Source: Gallionellaceae bacterium (lineage in GTDB: Bacteria; Pseudomonadota; Gammaproteobacteria; Burkholderiales; Thiobacillaceae). From it: 64,000 nucleotides of DNA. Below the pieces are notes generated by a model. That model was not told the origin of the DNA and searched no databases. It saw only the letters and a list, made by a program, of their open reading frames with translations. The stretch is taken from the NCBI GenBank assembly GCA_028714875.1, contig JAQTLN010000011.1, positions 62,001-126,000 of the forward strand, written 5' to 3'. The position numbers were made by a program, and so were the translations under genes. Positions 26,833 through 35,295 of the stretch are shown one piece after another (the stretch's first letter is position 1; every line of letters begins with the position of its first letter).

Positions 26833-27967
26833 AGTCATGGTACTGACCGGAAAACGTGGTGGTTTCGGCGCCATGAAGCCGATGCTGCGCTTGTTGCGCG
26901 ACGATCCCGCCTTCGAATTGCAACTGGTGGTCACGGACCAGCATCTCGATCCGCGTTTCGGCCGCACCATAACCGAGGTCGAACGGGAGTTTTCTATTGC
27001 CGCCGCCGTCGATATGGAACAGCGCGACGGTACGGCGGCGGGCCGGGCACGCGCTCTAGGCGTGTGCGCGACCCGCATGGCGGAAACTCTGGATGCTCTG
27101 AAACCCGACCTGTGTCTGCTGTACGGCGACCGGGGCGAAGTCCTGGCCAGCGCCATGGCCGCCACCGCAATGAGCATCCCCATCGGCCACATGCAGGGTG
27201 GAGATGTGTCCGGCTCGGTGGATGAGCAGGTCCGCCATGCGGTCACCAAGCTGGCGCATCTACATTTTCCGTCCACCCGGGAAAGCGCCGAACGCATCCT
27301 GAAGATGGGGGAGGAGCCCTGGCGGGTGGTGGTCACCGGCGATCATCACCTCGACCTGATCGTGGCCGGAGAGTACGCCGCCAAGTCCGAGGTCGCCGAA
27401 GCCACCGGCATTGATCCCGACCAGCCGGCGATCGTGCTGCTGCAACACTCCGAGACCACCGCCCCGGACCAGGCCTACCAGCAGATGGCCGAGACTCTGC
27501 TCGCGGTGCGCGACACCGGCATGCAAGTGGTCGTGGTCTACCCCTGTTCCGACGTAGGCTACGAAGGGATCGTGCAAGCCATCGAGGAATTTGCCACCGG
27601 CCCGCAATTCCGGGTCTTCAAGAATCTCGAAGCGCCGTTGTTCTGGGGTCTGCTGGCCACCGCCAGCATCATGGTGGGCAACAGTTCTGCAGGCATCATC
27701 GAAACCCCCTGCTTCCGTTTGCCCGCCATCAACATCGGCCGGCGCCAGGAAAACCGCCTGCATGCGGAAAACGTGATTCATGCGGAACACGACCGCAACA
27801 CCATCATGGCAGCCATTGACCATGCCCTCAACAATGAATCTTTTCGTGAGTCCACCCACATGTGCAGGCAGGTCTACGGTGATGGCACAGCGGGATGGCG
27901 GACGGTGGAGGCCATCCGCAACCTACCGTTGGACAACCGCCTACTCGTCAAACGCATGACCTACTGA
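26822..27967 (+). CDS. neuC: NeuC-like hydrolysing UDP-N-acetylglucosamine 2-epimerase
   Basis: A 381-residue GT-B fold epimerase that converts UDP-GlcNAc to ManNAc and UDP, the first sialic-acid step. Evidence: LTGKRGGFGAMKPMLRLL at the N-terminus, GDRGEVLASAMAATAMSIP, IGHMQGGDVSGSVDEQVRHA and, near the C-terminus, MVGNSSAGIIETPCFRLP and NIGRRQENR (uracil/phosphate binding). It could instead be LegG-type and act on UDP-diacetamido sugar. A GGAGAAAGG ribosome binding site precedes ATG 26822. The next gene is the cytidylyltransferase, one base downstream. Confidence 0.88.
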   Translation: MPRKVMVLTGKRGGFGAMKPMLRLLRDDPAFELQLVVTDQHLDPRFGRTITEVEREFSIAAAVDMEQRDGTAAGRARALGVCATRMAETLDALKPDLCLLYGDRGEVLASAMAATAMSIPIGHMQGGDVSGSVDEQVRHAVTKLAHLHFPSTRESAERILKMGEEPWRVVVTGDHHLDLIVAGEYAAKSEVAEATGIDPDQPAIVLLQHSETTAPDQAYQQMAETLLAVRDTGMQVVVVYPCSDVGYEGIVQAIEEFATGPQFRVFKNLEAPLFWGLLATASIMVGNSSAGIIETPCFRLPAINIGRRQENRLHAENVIHAEHDRNTIMAAIDHALNNESFRESTHMCRQVYGDGTAGWRTVEAIRNLPLDNRLLVKRMTY

Positions 27968-27968
27968 G

Positions 27969-28721
27969 ATGCCGATGACTGCTCCGCCCTCCCCCTTGCG
28001 TTCCTGGGCCTTCGTCCCAGCCCGTGGCGGCTCCAAGGCCATTCCACTGAAGAACCTGGCCGACCTGGGCGGCAGGCAGCTGATGGACTACTGCATAGAG
28101 GCCGCCAAAAGCAGCAGAATCTTCGAACGCATCATCTGCTCCACCGAGCATGCTGGCATTGCTGCCCGCGCGGTCGCACTTGGGATCGAACACGACCAAC
28201 GACCTCTGGAACTGTGCGGTGACGAAGTTTCCACCCGAGCGGTCATACTGGAGTTCCTGGAGCGACACCGGAACGAACTGCCAGACCTGTTGTTCATCGT
28301 CGAGCCCACCAGTCCCTTTCTGCGCCCTAAGGACATCGCAGCCCTGCTGGAACGGATGCAGGAGAATCCTGTCGCCGTGACCGGCCAGACCATCGCCCAG
28401 CCACCGCATACGCACCACGCATGGAACCAGCGCGAGATGCGCGACGGCCAGGTGCGCTTCATCTTCGAGGAACGCAAGAAGGTCTTTGCCAAGCAGAACA
28501 AGCCCGTACTCTACGTATTTGGCAACCTCATCGCCTGCCGTACAGCTGAACTGCTCGCTGGCGGTGACGTGTTCGCGGAACCCTCGGTAGGAGTGGAAAT
28601 CGACTGGCCCTACGACATCAACATCGACTATCCGAATGACCTCACTCTTGCCAATATCCTGCTAAAGGCCGGGCTGGTTAACCTGCCACACATGCACCGC
28701 AACAGCGTATGCGCAAGCTGA
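27969..28721 (+). CDS. neuA: CMP-nonulosonic acid cytidylyltransferase (NeuA-like), copy 1
   Basis: A 250-residue nucleotidyltransferase that activates a nonulosonic acid with CTP. It carries FVPARGGSKAIPLKNLADLGG (nucleotide-binding P-loop-like motif), VEPTSPFLRPKDI, and EIDWPYDINIDYPNDLTLA (metal-binding aspartates) near the end. Start ATG 27969 lies one base after the neuC stop; ATG 27975 is possible. It acts between NeuB and the sialyl-type transferases. A 91-base gap leads to the sulfoquinovose synthase gene. Confidence 0.87.
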   Translation: MPMTAPPSPLRSWAFVPARGGSKAIPLKNLADLGGRQLMDYCIEAAKSSRIFERIICSTEHAGIAARAVALGIEHDQRPLELCGDEVSTRAVILEFLERHRNELPDLLFIVEPTSPFLRPKDIAALLERMQENPVAVTGQTIAQPPHTHHAWNQREMRDGQVRFIFEERKKVFAKQNKPVLYVFGNLIACRTAELLAGGDVFAEPSVGVEIDWPYDINIDYPNDLTLANILLKAGLVNLPHMHRNSVCAS

Positions 28722-28812
28722 GATCGTTCTGTCAACCCCATACTGCTGAGCGATGCCACTTAAGACGCCGCAGCCATCTCAATTACCTAATTAAAGCAAT
28801 GGAGTTTCACTC

Positions 28813-29967
28813 ATGCGCATCCTGATTCTGGGTGGTGACGGCTATCTGGGCTGGCCGACCGCCATGTACCTGTCCAATCGTGGTCATGAAGTCGCGGTCG
28901 TCGACAACATGGTCAAACGCTTCTGGGAAGCCGAAATCGGGGTGCAGCCGCTCATCTCCGTGCGCCCTTTCCATTTGCGCGCCAAACGCTGGGAGAACCT
29001 CACCGGCAAGCGCATCCAGTTCTACACCTGCGACATCGCCAGTAATCACCGGCACATCTACAACATCTTCGAACAATTCCAGCCAGACACCGTCATCCAC
29101 TACGCGGAACAACCCTCGGCGCCGTTCTCCATGATCGACCGGGAGAAGTGTGTCACCACCCAGCAAAACAACGTGGTGGGCACCCTCAACATCATCTTCG
29201 CCATCCAGCATACCAACCCGGACATCCACCTCATCAAGCTCGGCACCATGGGCGAGTACGGCACGCCCAACATCGACATCGAGGAAGGCTGGCTGGATCT
29301 GGATCACAACGGACGCCACGACCGGGTGCTCTACCCCAAGAAACCTCATTCCTTCTACCACCTGTCCAAAGTCCACGATTCCGCCAATCTGGAATTCGTG
29401 TGCCGGGTGTGGGGAAGCCGGGTCACCGACCTCAACCAGGGCTGCGTCTATGGCATCGACACCGACGAAACAGCCATGCACCCTGAACTGAACACCAGTT
29501 TCCATTACGACGCCGTATTCGGCACGGTCATCAACCGCTTCGTCATTCAGGCAAGCCGCAACCTGCCCCTCACTGTCTATGGCAGCGGCACCCAGACCCG
29601 CGGTTATCTCAACATCCGCGACACCCTGCGTTGTGTAGAACTGGCCGCCCTCAACCCCGCGGAACGCGGCGAGTTCCGTGTATTCAACCAGTTCACAGAA
29701 CAATTTGACCTCAACACCCTGGCTAAGAATGTGCACTCAGCCGCCGCCGGTATGGGCCTGCCGGTCAACATCGACCACATCGCCAATCCACGTGTGGAAC
29801 AGGAGCAGCACTACTACAACGCCAAACATTCCGCGCTGCTTCAATTGGGCCTGGAGCCCCACCTGCTGACCCAGGAAGTGCTCGCCGGCATGCTGGAAAC
29901 CGCGCTGCTTCACAAGGACAACGTGGACGAATCCAAGATCATGCCCAACGTGAAGTGGAAGAGTTGA
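28813..29967 (+). CDS. sqdB: UDP-sulfoquinovose synthase (SqdB/SQD1 family)
   Basis: A 384-residue extended SDR. SQD1/SqdB enzymes join sulfite to UDP-glucose to give UDP-sulfoquinovose. Visible SQD1-type signatures are GGDGYLGWPTAMYLSNRG (residues 8-25), YAEQPSAPFSMIDR (97-110), GTMGEYGTPNIDIEEG (144-159) and FYHLSKVHDS (181-190), with Thr145, Tyr182 and Lys186 as the expected catalytic residues; also DLNQG (206-210) and FRVFNQFTEQF (288-298). No SQDG synthase (SqdX/SQD2/SqdD) is nearby, and the gene lies inside the sialic-acid-like operon, one base overlapping neuB. So a role in glycan rather than membrane lipid is inferred. Confidence 0.9.
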   Translation: MRILILGGDGYLGWPTAMYLSNRGHEVAVVDNMVKRFWEAEIGVQPLISVRPFHLRAKRWENLTGKRIQFYTCDIASNHRHIYNIFEQFQPDTVIHYAEQPSAPFSMIDREKCVTTQQNNVVGTLNIIFAIQHTNPDIHLIKLGTMGEYGTPNIDIEEGWLDLDHNGRHDRVLYPKKPHSFYHLSKVHDSANLEFVCRVWGSRVTDLNQGCVYGIDTDETAMHPELNTSFHYDAVFGTVINRFVIQASRNLPLTVYGSGTQTRGYLNIRDTLRCVELAALNPAERGEFRVFNQFTEQFDLNTLAKNVHSAAAGMGLPVNIDHIANPRVEQEQHYYNAKHSALLQLGLEPHLLTQEVLAGMLETALLHKDNVDESKIMPNVKWKS

Positions 29968-30992
29968 TGAATTTTCCCGCCAGCTTCAGCATAGCCGGCC
30001 GCGAAATTGGCCCGGGCGCACCTTGCCTGGTCATCGCCGAAGCTGGCGTCAACCATTTTGGCAGCATGGAGAAGGCCTTCCGACTGGTGGACATGGCCGT
30101 GGAGGCCGGGGCAGATGTGCTGAAGATCCAGCACTTCCACACCGATCGTCTGATCGGCAACTCGGCGGCCGACTGGCGCGATCGCATGCGTTCCAAGGAA
30201 CTCTCCGAAGTAGACGTGCGGCGTATCAAGGAATACTGCGACCAGAGCGGCATCCTATTCTTGTGCACTCCTCACGACGACTGGGCCTTGCGCTTCCTGA
30301 ACGAGGACATTGGCCTGCCCGCCTTCAAGATTGGCTCCGGCGAGGTGGAAAACTGGCCGTTCCTGGCCCAGGTCGCCCAATGCGGCAAACCGGTCATTCT
30401 GTCCACCGGCATGTACCGCCTGGGGCAGATCCGAGAGGCCATCCAGGTGCTGGCCGAAAATGGCTGCCCCGCTCTCTCCATCCTGCATTGCGTGACCAGT
30501 TACCCAGCCCCGCCGGAGGCCATCAACCTCAAGGTCATGGACGAGATACGCGCCTTCTTCCCGGGTCCGGTGGGCTATTCCGACCACACCGCGGGCACAG
30601 CAGTCCCTCTTGCTGCGGTGGCCCGGGGCGCGAACGTGCTGGAAAAGCACATCACCCTGGATCGCGACGTTCCCAATGCCCAAGATTGGAAAGTATCCTG
30701 CGACCCCTCGAATTTCGCCACCTTCGTTGCCCAGGTGAGGGAAATCGAGGCCGCACTGGGGAGCACCGAGAAGAACCTCGGCGAACTGGAGCAAAATGCC
30801 CTGCTTTGGGCACGCAAGAGCCTGCATGCGGCGAAACCAATCCCCGCCGGCTGCGCCATCGACCCAACCATGCTCGTGGCCCAGCGCCCCGGCAAGGGCA
30901 TCTCGCCCGCCCACCTCACCGCCATCGCCGGACACACCGCCAAAAGTGACATCCCCGCAGGCGCCATGATCGACTGGGACATGATTGCATGA
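29967..30992 (+). CDS. neuB: NeuB-type nonulosonic acid synthase with SAF domain, copy 1
   Basis: A 341-residue enzyme that condenses PEP with a ManNAc-type sugar. The TIM barrel (about 1-270) holds VIAEAGVNHFGSMEKA, PAFKIGSGEVENWPFL, KPVILSTGM and VGYSDHTAG, and the C-terminal SAF/antifreeze-like domain begins near KSLHAAKPIPAG (about 275-335). The start shares one base with the sqdB stop (TGATG), giving coupled translation. Its 3' end overlaps the methyltransferase by four bases. The exact nonulosonic acid (Neu5Ac-like or another) is not decided by sequence. Confidence 0.9.
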   Translation: MNFPASFSIAGREIGPGAPCLVIAEAGVNHFGSMEKAFRLVDMAVEAGADVLKIQHFHTDRLIGNSAADWRDRMRSKELSEVDVRRIKEYCDQSGILFLCTPHDDWALRFLNEDIGLPAFKIGSGEVENWPFLAQVAQCGKPVILSTGMYRLGQIREAIQVLAENGCPALSILHCVTSYPAPPEAINLKVMDEIRAFFPGPVGYSDHTAGTAVPLAAVARGANVLEKHITLDRDVPNAQDWKVSCDPSNFATFVAQVREIEAALGSTEKNLGELEQNALLWARKSLHAAKPIPAGCAIDPTMLVAQRPGKGISPAHLTAIAGHTAKSDIPAGAMIDWDMIA

Positions 30993-31927
30993 TCACCTGG
31001 GACATCGACGAAAGTCTCCTGAGCTCCCCCGCCATCACCAACCGGAACCTCTTCGCGCAGACGCTCGCCTCTCAATCCGCCGAGGTGATCATTACCCAGT
31101 ACGCAGGGCTGACACCCCAGCAGATCGAGCAGGAGTTCAGCGAGATCTTCGCGATTGTGCGCGACCTCGGCATCGATCTTCATGGTACGGGGCTGGAACT
31201 GGGCGCCGGCGTCGGTGTGTTGTCGGCAGTGGCGGTGAACTGCTGGCCGGATATCGAACAACTCTACGCGCTTGAGGTCGTGCCCAAAGTCATCGAATTG
31301 CTGCAACCGCAGACCGTGCGTCATATCGCCCCAGCAACGGCGGACAAGATACTCGGTGTGCTCGGCTCCTTCGACGACATGCGTGTGCCGGATGGGCATT
31401 TCGACTTCTGCATCGAATATGCCTCACTGCACCACAGCGACGACCTGCTGCGCACCCTGCGCGAGACCGCGCGGACACTCAAACCCGGGGCCCCCCTGAT
31501 CGCCATTGACCGCGCGCATTACGATGGCGTATCGGGCGAGCAACTCCGGTTCATGCTCGACGTTCACTACTCGGCGGAATGGAAGCGGCGCAACGGTTAT
31601 TCCGATGCCCCCTTGAGCCGTGCCCGGAACGGAGAACACGAGATTCGTATGCGCGAATGGCTGGCCGCATTCGCAGCCACAGGGTTCGAAGTCGTCCGCC
31701 GCGTCGAGCTGCGCCCCACTGGCTGGCGCCAGTTGCGTTACAAGACGGCCCTGATGCTGCCGTTCCGGCTACGCCGCACCCTCGGCCTCCATCCCTCACG
31801 GGTCCGTCCCGCCATCGCGGAACTCATCTGGCTGGCGGCAGGATTGCTTGGCTGGTCGGCAGGCTCCAACACCTATCTCCCGGCCGCCAAGGAGCACACG
31901 CTTTTCATCGCCCGGAAACGCCCATGA
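30989..31927 (+). CDS. Class I SAM-dependent methyltransferase
   Basis: A 312-residue methyltransferase with motif I GLELGAGVGVLSAVAV, an acidic end of strand 2 (LYALEVVPKV), and HFDFCIEYASLHHSDDLLRTLRE. It overlaps neuB by four bases at its start and the next gene by four bases at its end (ATGA both times), so it belongs to the nonulosonic/sulfoquinovose operon. A methyl group on the sugar is the simplest inference; the target is unknown. Confidence 0.8.
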   Translation: MITWDIDESLLSSPAITNRNLFAQTLASQSAEVIITQYAGLTPQQIEQEFSEIFAIVRDLGIDLHGTGLELGAGVGVLSAVAVNCWPDIEQLYALEVVPKVIELLQPQTVRHIAPATADKILGVLGSFDDMRVPDGHFDFCIEYASLHHSDDLLRTLRETARTLKPGAPLIAIDRAHYDGVSGEQLRFMLDVHYSAEWKRRNGYSDAPLSRARNGEHEIRMREWLAAFAATGFEVVRRVELRPTGWRQLRYKTALMLPFRLRRTLGLHPSRVRPAIAELIWLAAGLLGWSAGSNTYLPAAKEHTLFIARKRP

Positions 31928-33525
31928 GCAGGCTCATGATTCTGCCGGCCTTCGGCGTATGGCCGATGCTGGAGTTCGAGCTGGACATCGTCGAGCGGCG
32001 ACTTGCCGAGGGCCACGAGGTCGTCTGGCTGATGTGCGAGGGCAATGCCCCGTTTTGTCCGGCCAATCTGGCCCTGAAAAAACGGGTATGCATGGAATGC
32101 CGCTCCCGCACCCGGGCTGGCCTCAACTGGCTGAGCCACCACAAGAACCTCAAGGTTGGCAGCCTTTACGCCCTGGAGCCGGCCCAGTGTAGCGAAAGCG
32201 AAGACTGGGCCGGCAGGGCCGTGCTCGGCCCCAAACCCACGGCACCCGGTTTGCCAGCGGACCTGGCCGCCACCGACTGGTATGAATCGGCCTTTTCCAC
32301 TTTACAGACCACCTACAAGGAATTCCGCCCTGATCTGGCCATGCGAGAGCCCATGTTGCGGCAAATGATCCTGGACTTCTTCCAGTCCCATCTGGCCTTC
32401 CGCAATAACCTTGCGCGCCATGCCCCAGACGAAGTGTGGCTTTTCAACGGCCGCATCACCCGCTTCCGCCCCGCGTTGCGGGTCTGCCAGCGCGAATCGC
32501 GGCGAGTGTATGCCTATGAATATCCGTACCATGGATTCAAACGTTACGTCGTATTCGAAGGGCAATACCCACACGACTTTGGCTTCCGCTCTCGTGCCTG
32601 GAAACAACGTTTTGATTCCTATCCACTGCCCCTGGAAAAGAAACTGGCCATCGGCGATACCTGGTACCAGAGGCGTTTGTCCCGCATCCAGATTGGTTAT
32701 GAAAAAGTATTTTCCGTCTGGCAAACCGAGGGACTGCTGCCGCCGGACTGGAATAGGGAGCGCTACAACGTGGCGGTATTCAACAGTTCAGAGTGGGAAT
32801 CCGCGGGGGTACCAGAATCCCGACGCTGGAACTACGAAGACCAGTATTCGGCACTGGAACGCATCCTTCAGGACACCCAACACCTGCCCCACCTGCACTT
32901 CACCTTTCGCATTCACCCCCATATGGCCAAGAAGGACACGGAAAGCGCAGAGCGCTTCCTGACCCTGGCCCGCTTTCCCAACGTGACCGTCCTGCCTCCT
33001 GAATCGAAGTACGACACCTACGCCTTGGTCATGGCCAGCAACGTGGTGTTGACCTTCTACTCCCTGGTGGGGGTGGAAACGGCATGGCTGGGCAGGCAAG
33101 CCATCTGTCTCGGCCCGACGCCCTATCAGGATTTCGGCTGTGTCTATCTACCCCGCACCCACGAGGAACTGCTGGACACCCTGTCGCACCCGGAACAGAT
33201 GGCCGATCGCTTCCCGAGCATCGAGGCACGCAAGCGTGGGGCCCAGGAATTTGCCTTCGCCCGCATATTCGCTGGAACCAAACCACGCTATGTGGTCAAG
33301 CGCCACTACACCCGAGCGCTCATGCGACGGGACGGGGTAGCGACCGAGATCAAGGCGGGTTTTGCCATCCGTGCCCTGAACCGGGTGCTCTCGCTGCCGG
33401 CCTATACCGTCGAAGCCGTGCAGCGCATCCGCAAGGATGAGTTCCTGCGCAAGGAAATTGCCCAATCGCCCGGCCGCGCCGTGCTGCGTTTCATCCGCGA
33501 GCGGCTGATGGGCACCGTGCCTTGA
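31924..33525 (+). CDS. Large capsule/polysaccharide transferase-like protein of unknown specificity
   Basis: A 533-residue protein that I cannot name. It starts MSRLMILPAFGVWPMLEFELDIVERR (GT-B-like first strand and helix). A cysteine cluster follows (CEGNAPFCPANLALKKRVCMECRSR, four cysteines in about 22 residues). The C-terminal half has HFTFRIHPHMAKKDT, then VLTFYSLVGVETAWLGRQAIC, which resembles donor-binding regions of capsule transferases. A glycosyltransferase role is inferred, and it could use CMP-nonulosonate or UDP-sulfoquinovose. It is the last gene of the rightward operon and is convergent with the next gene at 12 bases. Confidence 0.55.
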   Translation: MSRLMILPAFGVWPMLEFELDIVERRLAEGHEVVWLMCEGNAPFCPANLALKKRVCMECRSRTRAGLNWLSHHKNLKVGSLYALEPAQCSESEDWAGRAVLGPKPTAPGLPADLAATDWYESAFSTLQTTYKEFRPDLAMREPMLRQMILDFFQSHLAFRNNLARHAPDEVWLFNGRITRFRPALRVCQRESRRVYAYEYPYHGFKRYVVFEGQYPHDFGFRSRAWKQRFDSYPLPLEKKLAIGDTWYQRRLSRIQIGYEKVFSVWQTEGLLPPDWNRERYNVAVFNSSEWESAGVPESRRWNYEDQYSALERILQDTQHLPHLHFTFRIHPHMAKKDTESAERFLTLARFPNVTVLPPESKYDTYALVMASNVVLTFYSLVGVETAWLGRQAICLGPTPYQDFGCVYLPRTHEELLDTLSHPEQMADRFPSIEARKRGAQEFAFARIFAGTKPRYVVKRHYTRALMRRDGVATEIKAGFAIRALNRVLSLPAYTVEAVQRIRKDEFLRKEIAQSPGRAVLRFIRERLMGTVP

Positions 33526-33537
33526 GCGACCGTCTCT

Positions 33538-34446
33538 TCAGCGCCGTCCTGGCCGCATCAGTTTCCGCACCACAGCCTGCGGACTAGGCAGATAGCTTCC
33601 CTTGAAAGTGTAGCGGTCGGCTTCCTGGTCGGGCAGGAGGGCCTGCGGATGAGCCAGCGGAAAAGCCAGCTCGCCCGCCACCATGTTGGCGGCGCTGGTC
33701 AGGTTGCGCGTGTGGTGCGCCTGCGCACCGAAACCGATATTGCTTACCAGATTGACCTGGGGAATCACGTTGACGCGGTGGTTGAGCCAGTTGGAGAACA
33801 ACCACTGGTAGTCCCAGGTATCGATCAGGCCAGCGTGGGTGCGATCGAGAATGCGCCGCCAGTAGGCGCGTTCCAGCGGACCCTCCAGGCTGTCCAGCAC
33901 CCTGGCTCGATAAGAGGGCCACAGGCTCATCGTCGCGTCGTAGCTTGCCCAGCGATCCCGCCAAGTCGCCCAACCCCAGATATGGCAGTAGCGCGAAAAG
34001 TAATAGCTTGCTTCGCCGCGATGCCGCCCGTACTGGAAGTTATCGCCCGAGATCATGCCCACGCGCTGATCATCGGCGTAACGATCGAGGAGCTCGCTGG
34101 CAAAACGGAAGAAACTAGCCGACGGGACACAGTCATCCTCCAGGATGATGCCGTGGGGCTCGTTCTCAAAGAACCAAGAGATGGCCCCGGAGATGGAATC
34201 CCGTGCACACAGGTGCTCATCGCGGAACAGGCGGTGCACGCTACAGGGCCAATCCACCGTATCGAACAGACGGCGCACGTCGGCACACTGCTCTGCCTCC
34301 TCCGGCCGGTCCGGACGGGGTGCGTTGCATGCCACGTAGAGTCGTTCCGGGCACGCGTCTCTCACCGCCGCAAGCACCTTTTGCGTGGTGTCTTCACGCC
34401 GATAGGCAATGATCAGAATGGGGGTGGAGAGCGACTGTTTGCTCAC
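33538..34446 (-). CDS. GT-A type glycosyltransferase
   Basis: A 302-residue protein. It begins SLSTPILIIAYRREDTTQKVL and contains an acidic, DxD-like ILEDDCVPSASFF (metal/nucleotide-sugar site), then ISGDNFQYGRH and HIWGWATWRDRW. This is the pattern of a family of sugar transferases found beside nucleotide-sugar genes. The start is a GTG at 34444-34446 that overlaps the stop of the cytidylyltransferase gene by four bases. Donor and acceptor are unknown. Confidence 0.75.
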   Translation of the reverse strand: MSKQSLSTPILIIAYRREDTTQKVLAAVRDACPERLYVACNAPRPDRPEEAEQCADVRRLFDTVDWPCSVHRLFRDEHLCARDSISGAISWFFENEPHGIILEDDCVPSASFFRFASELLDRYADDQRVGMISGDNFQYGRHRGEASYYFSRYCHIWGWATWRDRWASYDATMSLWPSYRARVLDSLEGPLERAYWRRILDRTHAGLIDTWDYQWLFSNWLNHRVNVIPQVNLVSNIGFGAQAHHTRNLTSAANMVAGELAFPLAHPQALLPDQEADRYTFKGSYLPSPQAVVRKLMRPGRR

Positions 34447-35213
34447 CACAGTTTCCAAGGCGCGTTTTCTTCGTTCCACAGTTGGTTCAGATGGTTGCGA
34501 TCACGCAGGGTATCCATGCAGTGCCAGAACCCGTGATGGCGGTAGGCGTGGAATTGGCCCTGGGCTGTCGCCATTTCCAGCGGCTCCCGCTCCAACACGG
34601 CATCATCGCCCGCGATCAAATCCAGGAATCCCGGTTCCAGCACGAAAAATCCGCCATTGATCCAATCTTCGGCAAATTCCGGTTTTTCCGAGAAACGCAT
34701 GACTTTATCCTCGCCGCTCAACTCCAACTTGCCATAACGGGACGTAGGATGAACGGCAGTCACCGTAGCCAGGCCACCATGGCCGCGATGGAAAGCATGT
34801 AGCGCGTTCAGATCAACATCGGACAGGCCGTCACCGTAGGTCACCATGAAGGCCTCCTCGTCCAGATAAGGCGCAAGTCGCCGAATACGCCCGCCGGTCA
34901 TGGTTTCTCCGCCCGTATCCACCAGCGTCACCCGCCAATCCAGAAACTCGCCGCCGTGGTAGGTGGCTTGGCCGGTCCCCAGATCCACAGTCATATTGGC
35001 ATTGCGCGCGTGGTAATTGAGGAAATAATCCTTGATCAGATGCCCCTTGTAGCCCAGCGCAATAATGAAATCCTTGAATCCCTGGGCTGCATACAGATGG
35101 AGGATGTGCCAAAGAATGGGACGGCCGCCAATTTCCACCAGTGGTTTTGGAATTTCCTGGGTTAGTTCCGCCAAGCGTGTTCCATACCCACCCGCGAGAA
35201 TCACAACTTTCAT
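34443..35213 (-). CDS. rfbF: Glucose-1-phosphate cytidylyltransferase
   Basis: A 256-residue RfbF-type enzyme that makes CDP-glucose from CTP and glucose-1-phosphate. It shows LAGGYGTRLAELTQEIPKPLVEIGG (nucleotide-binding motif), MVTYGDGLSDVDL, FSEKPEFAEDWINGGFFVLEP and FWHCMDTLRDRNHLNQLW. The usual partner, CDP-glucose 4,6-dehydratase RfbG, is not in the window, so CDP-glucose is either used directly or processed elsewhere. It lies between the glycosyltransferase and the polymerase-like gene on the minus strand. Confidence 0.93.
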   Translation of the reverse strand: MKVVILAGGYGTRLAELTQEIPKPLVEIGGRPILWHILHLYAAQGFKDFIIALGYKGHLIKDYFLNYHARNANMTVDLGTGQATYHGGEFLDWRVTLVDTGGETMTGGRIRRLAPYLDEEAFMVTYGDGLSDVDLNALHAFHRGHGGLATVTAVHPTSRYGKLELSGEDKVMRFSEKPEFAEDWINGGFFVLEPGFLDLIAGDDAVLEREPLEMATAQGQFHAYRHHGFWHCMDTLRDRNHLNQLWNEENAPWKLW

Positions 35214-35295
35214 ATCACACCATCAATATCAATAAAACAGGACGCTTCCAGTATCACTTCACTTTAAAGTCTCACATTACATGCGTACAACACAA

